DNA of 64,000 nt from Pseudaeromonas paramecii (lineage in GTDB: Bacteria > Pseudomonadota > Gammaproteobacteria > Enterobacterales > Aeromonadaceae): the NCBI RefSeq assembly GCF_039540575.1, contig NZ_BAABFC010000003.1, positions 176,585 to 240,584 of the forward strand, in the 5' to 3' direction. This document shows positions 23,738 to 31,396 of the stretch, in pieces. The translations under genes were made by a program, and so were the position numbers. Each line of letters opens with the position of its first letter. The first letter of the stretch is position 1. The notes under the pieces were generated by a model, which was not told the DNA's origin, did no database searches, and was given only the letters and a program-made list of their open reading frames with translations.

Positions 23738-23835
23738 GCTGATGTCCTCTGGCTTGCCAGGGACCAGTTTCTGGCGGCCTGATGACGGCTCTCCTCACGC
23801 GCCACCCGGCACGCCAGATCATCCTGATCGATCAT
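23734..23835 (-). pseudogene. 33-codon chimeric remnant: effector start joined to adaptor-like 3' end (copy A)
   Basis: The ORF reads MIDQDDLACRVAREESRHQA, identical to the first 20 residues of the effector at 21492-23219, then ARNWSLASQRTSA and a TGA that overlaps the ATG of immunity copy 1. The tail resembles the last residues and ribosome-site region of the DUF4123 adaptor (ending EQQRRSA). It is best explained as the two ends of a deleted effector-to-adaptor segment. It may still be translated and carry ribosomes from copy 2 to copy 1. Confidence 0.8.
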
Positions 23836-23837
23836 CT

Positions 23838-24356
23838 TTATCTCCTTGTTCGATAGGTATCCACAATGCTATCCATCTCAACGGGGCAGCTATTGGCCCA
23901 ACGCACCAATGGCTTGTTATCCGGCAAAAACAGCACGCAAAAATCATTCTGCCCTTTTGTCCGCTTGGGCATGGGTAAAGTAATGGTATGGATCTCAGGC
24001 CGGTAACCGAGTTCATCGTACTGCTTACGGGTCATTGCCAATTCCCATTTGATTTCGACCGTATCGCCCTCAATACGATAAGGGCCAGCAAAACTACCTC
24101 CACCTGCATTAAATCCATCAAACGCGAAGGTGTTACCTCCCATCTTGCCGTTGACATAGACATAGCTGATGGGGCGGTCAATTACCGAATGAACCACAAT
24201 GGTTGCACCACCAAACCGCTCCTGCCCTAGCCAGCTCCAGCCCAGCCAGAGCACCAGTAAACTACCGGTTAACCAGCGGCCCCAGCGGGGCATCAGCTGC
24301 CAGGCCTCCGTGGCCATCATGGACATCAGTCGCGTCAGGCTGTTAGCTACTGTCAT
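23838..24356 (-). CDS. DUF3304-like putative immunity protein, copy 2
   Basis: A 172-residue paralogue of copies 1 and 3 with the same N-terminus (MTVANSLTRLMSMMATEAWQ) and membrane helix. It differs most in the second half: VEIKWELAMTRKQYDELGYRPEIHTITLPMPKRTKGQNDF against the DWELDMTEEQE type of the others. The divergence with an intact frame suggests selection for a different effector variant. The start at 24356 overlaps the TGA of remnant B. It ends two bases before the ATG of remnant A. Confidence 0.7.
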   Translation of the reverse strand: MTVANSLTRLMSMMATEAWQLMPRWGRWLTGSLLVLWLGWSWLGQERFGGATIVVHSVIDRPISYVYVNGKMGGNTFAFDGFNAGGGSFAGPYRIEGDTVEIKWELAMTRKQYDELGYRPEIHTITLPMPKRTKGQNDFCVLFLPDNKPLVRWANSCPVEMDSIVDTYRTRR

Positions 24357-24454
24357 GCAGACCTCCTCTGGTTTGCCAGGGCCCAGCTTCTGGCGGCCTG
24401 ATAACGCCTCTCCTCCCGCGTCACTCGGCACGCCAGATCATCCTGATCGATCAT
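24353..24454 (-). pseudogene. 33-codon chimeric remnant: effector start joined to adaptor-like 3' end (copy B)
   Basis: The ORF reads MIDQDDLACRVTREERRYQA then ARSWALANQRRSA and stops with TGA overlapping the ATG of immunity copy 2. The first 20 residues match the effector N-terminus with four changes; the last residues QRRSA are identical to the DUF4123 adaptor C-terminus. It has the same structure as copy A but has drifted, so the two arose from separate or older events. Confidence 0.8.
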
Positions 24455-24456
24455 CT

Positions 24457-24969
24457 TTATCTCCTCGTTCGATAGGTATCCACAATGCCATCCATTTCCA
24501 CCACACAACTCTGCGCCCAATGCACCAATGGCTTGTTATCCGGCAAAAACAGCACACAAAAATCATTCTGCCCCTTCTCCCGCTTGGGCATGGGTAGCGT
24601 CAGCGTGTGCTTTTCAAACTGATATCCCGCTTTTTCTTGCTCTTCGGTCATATCGAGTTCCCAGTCAATCTTTACCGTATCGCCCTCAATACGATAAGGG
24701 CCAGCACTGCCACCACCAGCATTTAGGCCGTCAAAAGCGAAGGCATTGCTACCCATCTTGCCGTTGACATAGACATAGCTGATGGGCCTATTCATAACCG
24801 ATCCGACATCAATCGATGCACCGCCAAATCGCTCCTGGCCCAGCCAGCTCCAGCCCAGCCAGAGCACCAGTAACATACCGGTTAACCAGCGGCCCCAGCG
24901 GGGCATCAGCTGCCAGGCCGCCGTGGCCATCATGGACATCAGTCGCGTCAGACTGTTTGCCACTGTCAT
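24457..24969 (-). CDS. DUF3304-like putative immunity protein, copy 3 (adaptor-proximal)
   Basis: A 170-residue paralogue with the N-terminal helix WLTGMLLVLWLGWSWLG and RPISYVYVNGKMGSNAFAFDGL. The central and C-terminal parts (VKIDWELDMTEEQEKAGYQFEKHTLTLP) are close to copy 1, while the last stretch FCVLFLPDNKPLVHW resembles copy 2, hinting at gene conversion. The ATG overlaps the TGA of the DUF4123 adaptor gene, so all genes from the adaptor to the effector are translationally chained. Confidence 0.7.
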   Translation of the reverse strand: MTVANSLTRLMSMMATAAWQLMPRWGRWLTGMLLVLWLGWSWLGQERFGGASIDVGSVMNRPISYVYVNGKMGSNAFAFDGLNAGGGSAGPYRIEGDTVKIDWELDMTEEQEKAGYQFEKHTLTLPMPKREKGQNDFCVLFLPDNKPLVHWAQSCVVEMDGIVDTYRTRR

Positions 24970-25691
24970 GCGGACCTCCTTTGTTGTTCCAGTGCCGGGC
25001 GACCACCCTCCAGATAAGCCAAGGCCCATAACAGCAACTGGGCTTCGCTGGCACCGGCTTGCTCGGCCTTGCCCAGTGCCTTGCGAACCATGGCCATCCG
25101 CTCACAGGGTGGGAAATGGCCGCAGTGCGCCCCCTCCGCCCAGAGCGCCAGCAGGCGATGGGCCTGTGGCGAGCCCTGCAGCGCCTGTTGAAGCTCGGGT
25201 GTCAGTTGTATCAACGCTGGCTCGACAGGCGGAATCGACAGCGCCAGCTCTCGCCAGCTGCCATCACACTCCCGCAGCCACCAACTAGCAATGCCGCCAA
25301 ACAGACCGCCATACCAGGCGGCTTGCTGCTGCGCCAGCAGCAAGGGCAAGGCCTGCGGGGTGTAGAACCGCAGCAGTTGGCTAAACCGGCCTGCCGGCTC
25401 AATCACCCTAACCCCCAACGCCAATTGCCGTTGCAACCGAGCCATCGGCAGGTCGCTGTCAATGAGCCCCACCACATGCCCCTCTTGAACCAATTCCATC
25501 AGCAGGGCTTCATTGTCTGCCGAACAGTGCCAGAGCCAAGGTCCCAGGCTGACCAGCTCGAAGAGGTCGTCATGCAGATAAAGCGGCAGGAAAGGTTGCT
25601 CGCTGAGTCTTTCACGCTGCATCTGGTTTAGATGTGCGCCTTCCAGCAGAACCAGGCTCTGCGCCTGGCGCCAAATTCCTGCGGGTAACAT
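24966..25691 (-). CDS. DUF4123 type VI adaptor/chaperone
   Basis: A 241-residue protein directly after vgrG, the standard place of DUF4123 (Tap/Tec) adaptors that load effectors onto the VgrG tip. Visible family features are the N-terminal LVLLEGAHLNQMQ, LFELVSLGPWLWHC near residue 50, GVRVIEPAGRFSQLLRFYTPQALPLLL (the conserved RFYDP-like core) and WLRECDGSWREL. The ATG at 25691 follows the vgrG TAG without a gap, and its stop overlaps immunity copy 3. The C-terminal EQQRRSA is echoed in remnant ORF B. Confidence 0.85.
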   Translation of the reverse strand: MLPAGIWRQAQSLVLLEGAHLNQMQRERLSEQPFLPLYLHDDLFELVSLGPWLWHCSADNEALLMELVQEGHVVGLIDSDLPMARLQRQLALGVRVIEPAGRFSQLLRFYTPQALPLLLAQQQAAWYGGLFGGIASWWLRECDGSWRELALSIPPVEPALIQLTPELQQALQGSPQAHRLLALWAEGAHCGHFPPCERMAMVRKALGKAEQAGASEAQLLLWALAYLEGGRPALEQQRRSA

Positions 25692-27722
25692 CTACTCCCC
25701 CTTCACCAGAGCATCGCCTTGCGCCATGGCGCGCAGCAGACAGGGAATGCACACCGCTGTCTCAAGGGCCGGCATCCCCTCAAACAGCGGAGGTTTGGGT
25801 GGTGCAACCACTTCCACCGCCCCCGGCTGCTTGGGCAGCTGGGCGGCGCAGCCGGTGCCGGTGCCCGGGCTACCGCCGGAGTTCATCTTGATGCTGGCGC
25901 CGGACAGGGTGACACCGCTGGGATCCAGCTTGACGAAGTTGCCACCCACCTTGAGGGTGAGCTCCGCCCCCGCCTCCAGCACGATTTTCATGCCGGCCTT
26001 GTGGTGCACCTGGCTGCCCGCCTCCACCCGCAGGGACTGGCCGAGTTTGTGGTGCTGGCTGCCGTCCACGGTGAGCGAGTAGTCCTGCTGGATATGGTCG
26101 CGCTTCTCTCCCTGCACGCTCAGGTGGTCGTGGGCCTGGATGCGGGTGATGCGCTCGTTGTCGATGTCGAAGTGCTGGTCGTGTTTTATCTGCCAGGCCG
26201 CATCGTTCTCGATGAGCAGGTTGAGGTCTTTTTGCCCGTGGAGGTATATCTCTTCGGCGCCGGCCTGGTCTTCAAAGCGCAGCTCGTTGAAGCCCTCGCC
26301 CTGGTGGGTCTCGGTGCGCAGCACGGTGCGGGTCTTGTGCTCGGGCAGCGCATAGGGCGGCCGGTTGGTGGCGTGAAAGGTGCGGCCGGTGACGATGGGC
26401 TGGTCGGGGTCGCCCTCTAGAAACGAGACGATGACCTCGTGGCCGATGCGCGGCAAGGCCAGCATGCCGTACTGGCCGCCGGCCCAGCCCTGGGCCACCC
26501 GCACCCAGCAGGAGCTGTGTTCATCACTTGAACCATAGCGGTCCCAGGGAAACTGCAGCTTCACCCGGCCGTGCTCGTCGCAGTAAATCTCCTCGCCCTG
26601 AGGGCCCACCACTGTGGCCATCTGCGGGCCGTCCACCCTGGGCTTGACCATCGGCTGGGGCCGCCAGGGGGTCTGGGCCGGCACCAGGGTGAACTCGTTG
26701 ACATAGACGGTGGCCTCGCCGCCCCCCTCTTCCTCCAGCGCCTGGGGCTGGCGACCGGTGTGCTGGATACGCACCGGCTGCCAGGCGATGTTGCACGCCG
26801 GGTTGGGGTGTTCACTCAGGCTGAACTGCTGACCCGGCTGCAGGCTGGCGGCGTTGGACGCCCCCTGGGCGCGCTGGGCCTCGGCCCGCAGGGCGTCCAG
26901 CCGGTAGTCGGTGAAGGCCTGGCCGCTGGGGTCGGCCTTGAAACGGCCGGGGTAGTCGAAGTGCTCATAGTGCTGTTGCGGCAGCTCACCGGCCTGGGCC
27001 TGATGCAGCAGGCCGTAGGCCGGGGTCTTGAAGCTGTAGTCCTTGAGGGCCACCTCATCCACGGCCACCGTCTGCTGGCAGCTCAGGCGGCGGATGAAGG
27101 CGCCCTGCTGCAACCCCTGGTTGGCCGGGTTGTAGAAGAGGTCGGGGCCGGAGCCCAGGGCCTGTACCGTGTCCGCCAGCACCAGGCGATGGACCCCCTG
27201 CTCGAACTCGTGAAAGTAGAACAGCCCCTCTTCGGCGGCCAAACGCTGGACAAAGTCCAGGTCGCTCTCCCGGTACTGCACGCAGTACTCCCGCTGGGCA
27301 TGGTCGTGCTGCAGGGCGAAGGCGTAGTCGCTGATGCCGGCCTCCTGCAGCAGCACGCTGATAATCTCCTGGGGGGTGAGGGCCTGGAAGATGCGGCTGT
27401 TGTGGCGCAGCCCCAGGCGCCACAGGACCGGGCGCACCTCCAGCTGATAGCGGGTGCGGCGAAAGCCGGTGTCGCCCTGGGCAAATTGACTCACCACGCC
27501 ACTGATGCGCCGCTGCAGCTGACCGTCGAACCAAATCAGCAGCTCGCAGGGGTGCTCCAGCAAGTCGGCGGCCTGGATATCCGGGCGTGGGCTGGCCAGG
27601 GAGAGCCGCAGGGTGAAGGGGGCGCTCAAGGCCTCCTCCAGGGCGAAGTCCACTACCGCCAGGCCCTGGTCCGTGCCGCCGTCGATGGTGACCGTAAACT
27701 GTAATCCCGTGCTGTTTGCCAT
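25692..27722 (-). CDS. vgrG: Type VI secretion tip protein VgrG (TssI)
   Basis: A 676-residue spike protein. The gp27-like base occupies about residues 1-380 (FTVTIDGGTDQGLAVVDFALEEALSAPF, YCVQYRESDLDFVQRLAAEEGLFYFHEF), the gp5-like OB fold follows (ATVVGPQGEEIYCDEHGRVKLQFPWDRYG, WAGGQYGMLALPRIGHEVIVSFLEGDPDQP), then the beta-helix needle and a DUF2345-like region with GSQVHHKAGMKIVLEAGAELTLKVGG. The C-terminal about 60 residues (Pro-rich, PPKPPLFEG, CIPCLL) probably dock the adaptor-effector. The start at 27722 gives MANSTGLQFTV; an ATG at 27758 would add 12 residues. No enzymatic extension is present, so it works as a carrier. Confidence 0.95.
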   Translation of the reverse strand: MANSTGLQFTVTIDGGTDQGLAVVDFALEEALSAPFTLRLSLASPRPDIQAADLLEHPCELLIWFDGQLQRRISGVVSQFAQGDTGFRRTRYQLEVRPVLWRLGLRHNSRIFQALTPQEIISVLLQEAGISDYAFALQHDHAQREYCVQYRESDLDFVQRLAAEEGLFYFHEFEQGVHRLVLADTVQALGSGPDLFYNPANQGLQQGAFIRRLSCQQTVAVDEVALKDYSFKTPAYGLLHQAQAGELPQQHYEHFDYPGRFKADPSGQAFTDYRLDALRAEAQRAQGASNAASLQPGQQFSLSEHPNPACNIAWQPVRIQHTGRQPQALEEEGGGEATVYVNEFTLVPAQTPWRPQPMVKPRVDGPQMATVVGPQGEEIYCDEHGRVKLQFPWDRYGSSDEHSSCWVRVAQGWAGGQYGMLALPRIGHEVIVSFLEGDPDQPIVTGRTFHATNRPPYALPEHKTRTVLRTETHQGEGFNELRFEDQAGAEEIYLHGQKDLNLLIENDAAWQIKHDQHFDIDNERITRIQAHDHLSVQGEKRDHIQQDYSLTVDGSQHHKLGQSLRVEAGSQVHHKAGMKIVLEAGAELTLKVGGNFVKLDPSGVTLSGASIKMNSGGSPGTGTGCAAQLPKQPGAVEVVAPPKPPLFEGMPALETAVCIPCLLRAMAQGDALVKGE

Positions 27723-27846
27723 CTGCTGCTGCCTTGTGAGGTGAGGCCGATTAACCAAGCTACCGCCCTCCTGCGTCGCTGGACAGGATAGGGGGTACTG
27801 TGTGCGGCGTGCCGCTTTGAGCTGGCCTGGAGGTCAAGCCAGGGCA

Positions 27847-27891
27847 AAATGGCAAAAGGCTCCGGTCGCCGCCAGGGCGGTGAGCCGGAGC
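27847..27891 (-). terminator. Intrinsic terminator between hcp and vgrG
   Basis: A long GC hairpin with outer arms GCTCCGG (27859-27865) and CCGGAGC (27885-27891) and an inner stem of seven pairs. On the minus strand it is followed by CCTTTTGCCATTTT. It sits 27 bases after the hcp stop and would lower vgrG expression relative to hcp. Confidence 0.75.
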
Positions 27892-27917
27892 AATGTGCAG
27901 GGAAACACCTTGGGCGG

Positions 27918-28436
27918 TTAGGCCTCGATGGGAGCACGCCAGTCATCGGCGCCGGAGGTGCCGGCCACCGTGTGCTCCCAGTCAATCTTGCGGTAGGCCA
28001 GAGAGACCTGGATGAGCTGAGTGAAGTCTGACTTGGTGGGGTCCTGGCAGTGGGGCATCTGGCAGTCGATGTCGACTATGGTGGCATCGGTCAGCAGGGT
28101 GCTGAAGAAGTGCTCCTGCTTGCCTTCCACCGAGGTGCGGTACCACTTGAGGGTGACCTTGGGCAGCATCTCGCCGGAGGCCAGGGCGTTGTACATCAGG
28201 GGCACGGCCTTGTTGAGCGCCACGGTGAACTTGAAGGGCTTGTGCACCCGCTGGCCGGCCGGCTGGCCGGACTGGGGGTCGGTGGGGACGGTGACGATGT
28301 GTTTGAACTCTTGCACCAGCATCTCGTCTTCATGGCCCTGGACAAAGATGTTGCCCACGGACTCGGAGGTGAAGGCACCGGCGGTGATGTTGCCCTGGGT
28401 CTTGCCTTCGATGCTGATATAACATGGGGTTGGCAT
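27918..28436 (-). CDS. hcp: Type VI secretion tube protein Hcp (TssD)
   Basis: A 172-residue Hcp: PTPCYISIEGKTQGNITAGA at the start, then VQEFKHIVTVPTDPQSGQPAGQRVHKPF and DFTQLIQVSLAYRKIDWEH near the end are family signatures. Hexameric rings stack into the inner tube of the secretion machine and can carry effectors in the lumen. The ATG follows AGGAG. It heads this auxiliary cluster; no sheath, baseplate or ClpV genes lie in the window, so the machine must be encoded elsewhere. Confidence 0.95.
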   Translation of the reverse strand: MPTPCYISIEGKTQGNITAGAFTSESVGNIFVQGHEDEMLVQEFKHIVTVPTDPQSGQPAGQRVHKPFKFTVALNKAVPLMYNALASGEMLPKVTLKWYRTSVEGKQEHFFSTLLTDATIVDIDCQMPHCQDPTKSDFTQLIQVSLAYRKIDWEHTVAGTSGADDWRAPIEA

Positions 28437-28479
28437 GGATAACTCCTGTTAATGGATGGATTAGACGCAAATCCATACA

Positions 28480-28496
28480 CGCAGGAGCCATGCCAA
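28480..28496 (-). promoter_or_regulatory. Sigma-54 (-24/-12) promoter of hcp
   Basis: On the minus strand the sequence is TTGGCATGGCTCCTGCG. GG and GC are spaced as required for -24/-12, and it agrees with YTGGCACGNNNNTTGCW except for two positions. The predicted start is near 28469, giving a leader of about 33 bases to the hcp ATG with AGGAG. Confidence 0.75.
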
Positions 28497-28513
28497 TCTT
28501 TTTTATTGTTAAT

Positions 28514-28526
28514 AATCAATAGATTA
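28514..28526. promoter_or_regulatory. IHF-like site upstream of hcp
   Basis: AATCAATAGATTA matches the IHF consensus WATCAANNNNTTR at every fixed position. It lies just upstream of the -24 element and within AT-rich DNA, as is usual for sigma-54 promoters that need DNA bending. Confidence 0.6.
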
Positions 28527-28727
28527 ATTGTTTGCACCGCGCCGTCACGCGGCTTTTTGCGCAAAACAGCCAATATGGCTGCATTTTATTGCGCAGATGG
28601 CGGCATATCTCACCATTGATTTCTTTGGCGATAGATATGACCACTGGCAAGCATTATTTTGGCTGATGCCACCATTACGATTGAGGCGACGTGGCGGTTG
28701 GAGTCAAGAGGTGGTGCGGACTGACGG

Positions 28728-31193
28728 TTAACGGGGGGCGCTGCGGTAGGGCACCACCTGCTGCTGCCCGTTCTCTTCCACCAACTCGTAGAACTGGGGC
28801 AGGTTGAAGTTGATGAACTGCCCCTCGTTGTTGAAGCGCTCATGGGTCAATGTGTAGTAGCGGCTGACGCTCTGCACCAGATCATCCTTGCTGCCGAAGT
28901 AGTCCCGGTACATCTCCACCTTGTTGTGCTCATCCAGCACGAAGACGCTGAAACCGTGCTCCCTGTCTTGGAAGAAGAACTGGATCAGCCCCTCGCTGGC
29001 ATAGGAGTCGACCACGGATGGCACGCCCTGGCGTCCGCCCTCGTCGTCATCCGGCAGCCGTTCGAGCTTGTTGTTGGCGATCTGGCGGTAGAAGTCGATG
29101 GCACCGGACATCTGCTTGACCGACACCCCGCGCCGCTCCAGGAACAGGGCAAACTTCTGCTGCCCCACCGACAGCAGCTTCACCAGCCGCTGCTTGTCCC
29201 GGGCCAGCCGCAGCTCGATGCACTCCTGCACCAGGCGGTTGAACTGATTGCGAATGAGGCCGCGGAAGTGCTGGCTGTAGCAGAACACCTCCACCGCCTC
29301 GGGGGCCGCGGCGTCCTGGTGCATCTTGCCCAGTATGGTGGACAGGGCGTCCACCACCGCCTCGGGGCCGGTGAAGTGCAGGGTGCGCATCTCGTTCCAG
29401 GAGTTGCGGTAGACGAGATCCACCGTGCCCACCAGGCACTCCTGCTCCAGGCCGAAGCTCAGCACGTCGGCATTCTCGGCATCGAAGGCCAGCTCCCGGT
29501 CCTGCCAGTGTGAGGTGGGATCCAGCTCCAGATTGAGGAAGATGCCCAGGTGGCGCACCTCGCAGGGCCGGCTCAGGGCCAGGTTGGCCGCCGGCGGCAG
29601 GCGCACCGGGAAGGTAGCCGCCAGGTCATGGCAAAACTGGTGCAACGCCGGCAGGGCCAGATCCGAGCCCAGGGAACGCAGATGAACCCGACTGGTACCG
29701 GTGAGCAGGCCGTTGAAGTAGGCCCAGGCCACCAGCTTGCTGATGTAGCCGTTATATTCCAGCGGCGCCCGGCCTATGATGGCCGCCGGCGCCAGGCTGT
29801 ACTTGTAGAGATACCAGCCGGCGCGGTTGATGCCGCCGGGCGGCACCTGGATGAAGCTCAGATCCGCCTCGTGCAGGTTGGGCGCTATCTTGAGGTTGAT
29901 GCGCTGCACCTTGCCGGGCAGGGATTCGAAGGCGGCATACAGCTTGCGGGAGAGGATGCCGATGTCCTCGGGGTTGATGGACTCGCTGATGTTGTTGCGC
30001 CGGGCGAACTGGATGAGCTGGCTGTAGCTCTGCATCAGGGTTTCCAGCAGCTCGCCATAGGCGTACTTGACCTCTTCCACCTTCCAGCCGTCGCGGCTGT
30101 CCAGATGGTGCACCACCTCGGCGCTCCAGCCCCACTCGGCGATCAGCCGATCCAGCACCGCCTGGCGCCAGGGCTGACGGCCACCGCCGTGATCGCACAC
30201 CTTGAGGTAGAAGCAGCGGCGGGCCAGATCCAGCCGCTTGAGATCGCCAATGCCCTGCAGGTACTGGGTGACCTTCTGCAGCATCAGGTAATAGGTGTCC
30301 ATGGCCAGATCGTAGCCTTCGTGGTGCTGGAACCACTCCTTGGCCTCCACCGACAGCAAGCGGGTGTCGGGGAACTCGGCGGAGTAGGCCTCCATCAGCA
30401 GTATCTTCAGCACCGCCTTGTAGGGGGAGTCGAGGCCCTTGTACAGCAACCAGAGGGCGGAGCCGAAATACTCCTCCGCCGGGATGCGCTGCAGGCCGCC
30501 CAGATCCAGCCACTCCTCCGGCTTGAGGCCGCAGTCCCGCATCAGGGTGCTGACCACCTGGTCGTAGTCCTCTTCCCACTCCACCGGCACCACGGGCCAC
30601 AGCAGGCGACGGCCGGCAATGCGCAGGGCGCTGCGGTAGAACTCGTCCAGCAACAGCAGGTGCTGGGCACTGCCGCAGTTGTCACCCCCCAGCTCGGCGA
30701 TGTTATCCAGACGGAACTTGTTGTCGGGGATCAGGAAGAAGTTGAGCTCGACGCCACGGTGCTCGGCCAGCTTGGAGATCAGCAGGCACTTGTGCTCCAG
30801 CAGCTCCAGCCGATCCAGGCTCAGGTGATGGGAGTGACAGACCCAGATATCCAGATCCGAGCTGCAGCACTGGCCGATGGAGGCGGTGCTGCCCATGGAG
30901 TAGACCCCCAGAATGGCGGTCTCGCTGGCCTGGATGCCCTGCAGATTGTGGGTGGCCATGCAGATGTCGTCGATGAACTCCTGCTGCGCCTCGGACAGGG
31001 TGAAGAAATCGATGCCGTGGGGCACCTCCCCGGAGACATAGCCAGGCAACAGAGGGTGATTGAAGTGCAGCAGCACCGGCAGCAGCTCAAAGATCTGCTG
31101 ACCGTATTCGCTCATGGCCTCCAATGCACGCTCAGTCTTCGCTTGATTGATGGCGTCGTAGCGCGCAATCAGCGTCTGAATAGGGTTCGACAA
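28728..31193 (-). CDS. cyaA: Class I adenylate cyclase CyaA
   Basis: An 821-residue class I (enterobacterial-type) adenylate cyclase. The N-terminal catalytic domain contains YVSGEVPHGIDFFTLS and GVYSMGSTASIGQCCSSDLDIWVCH, the nucleotidyltransferase GS...DxD motif with the metal-binding aspartates. The C-terminal half is the glucose-sensitive regulatory region. Translation starts at TTG (31193): the protein then begins MSNPIQTLIARYDAINQAK like other CyaA proteins, and a UUG start is known for E. coli cyaA, where it limits expression. A CRP-like site lies about 55 bp upstream. It is divergent from hemC. Confidence 0.95.
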   Translation of the reverse strand: MSNPIQTLIARYDAINQAKTERALEAMSEYGQQIFELLPVLLHFNHPLLPGYVSGEVPHGIDFFTLSEAQQEFIDDICMATHNLQGIQASETAILGVYSMGSTASIGQCCSSDLDIWVCHSHHLSLDRLELLEHKCLLISKLAEHRGVELNFFLIPDNKFRLDNIAELGGDNCGSAQHLLLLDEFYRSALRIAGRRLLWPVVPVEWEEDYDQVVSTLMRDCGLKPEEWLDLGGLQRIPAEEYFGSALWLLYKGLDSPYKAVLKILLMEAYSAEFPDTRLLSVEAKEWFQHHEGYDLAMDTYYLMLQKVTQYLQGIGDLKRLDLARRCFYLKVCDHGGGRQPWRQAVLDRLIAEWGWSAEVVHHLDSRDGWKVEEVKYAYGELLETLMQSYSQLIQFARRNNISESINPEDIGILSRKLYAAFESLPGKVQRINLKIAPNLHEADLSFIQVPPGGINRAGWYLYKYSLAPAAIIGRAPLEYNGYISKLVAWAYFNGLLTGTSRVHLRSLGSDLALPALHQFCHDLAATFPVRLPPAANLALSRPCEVRHLGIFLNLELDPTSHWQDRELAFDAENADVLSFGLEQECLVGTVDLVYRNSWNEMRTLHFTGPEAVVDALSTILGKMHQDAAAPEAVEVFCYSQHFRGLIRNQFNRLVQECIELRLARDKQRLVKLLSVGQQKFALFLERRGVSVKQMSGAIDFYRQIANNKLERLPDDDEGGRQGVPSVVDSYASEGLIQFFFQDREHGFSVFVLDEHNKVEMYRDYFGSKDDLVQSVSRYYTLTHERFNNEGQFINFNLPQFYELVEENGQQQVVPYRSAPR

Positions 31194-31248
31194 CAGACTG
31201 GCCTTCCGCTTCCGTGGGATGGGAACAAATCCTGGGATCTGCTAAAAA

Positions 31249-31264
31249 CGTGAGCATGGTAACA
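31249..31264. promoter_or_regulatory. CRP-like site in the cyaA-hemC intergenic region
   Basis: CGTGA-GCATGG-TAACA matches eight of ten core positions of TGTGA-N6-TCACA. It sits in the 203-bp region between divergent cyaA and hemC, where E. coli also has CRP control of cyaA. Autorepression by cAMP-CRP is plausible. Confidence 0.5.
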
Positions 31265-31396
31265 ACAGCCTCAGGTTGGGTAAACCATTTCTCCGAACCG
31301 ACTTGGTGCAAAAACACTTCGGATTCATGCGGATACCAACATGCACCGCCGAGCCAGGGGTGTTACTATCCGGCTACCCGACTCCAGCACAGATAA

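Larger units (their letters stand above)
23216..24969 (-). repeat. Tandem array of about 0.6-kb immunity units
   Basis: Three homologous units of roughly 600 bp, each an immunity gene followed by the first about 60 bp of the effector gene. In the last unit the full effector follows; in the other two the effector start is cut and fused to an adaptor-like end. The DNA between the immunity genes (23740-23840 and 24360-24456) is nearly identical to the effector start and adaptor end. Confidence 0.85.
28437..28727. promoter_or_regulatory. hcp upstream region, AT-rich
   Basis: This 291-bp stretch is the most AT-rich part of the locus. It contains the sigma-54 element, the IHF-like site (listed separately) and an inverted repeat CAGCCA-ATA-TGGCTG at 28567-28581, about 105 bp upstream of the predicted transcription start, a suitable place for an enhancer-binding protein such as VasH. 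A 67-codon plus-strand frame here (28528-28731) has no ribosome site and is not called. Confidence 0.55.

Noticed and set aside
28528..28731. 67-codon plus-strand ORF upstream of hcp
   Set aside because: Overlaps the sigma-54 promoter region, lacks a ribosome site and runs into cyaA antisense.
29550..31253. 567-codon plus-strand open frame
   Set aside because: Antisense to cyaA, which has clear homology and catalytic motifs.
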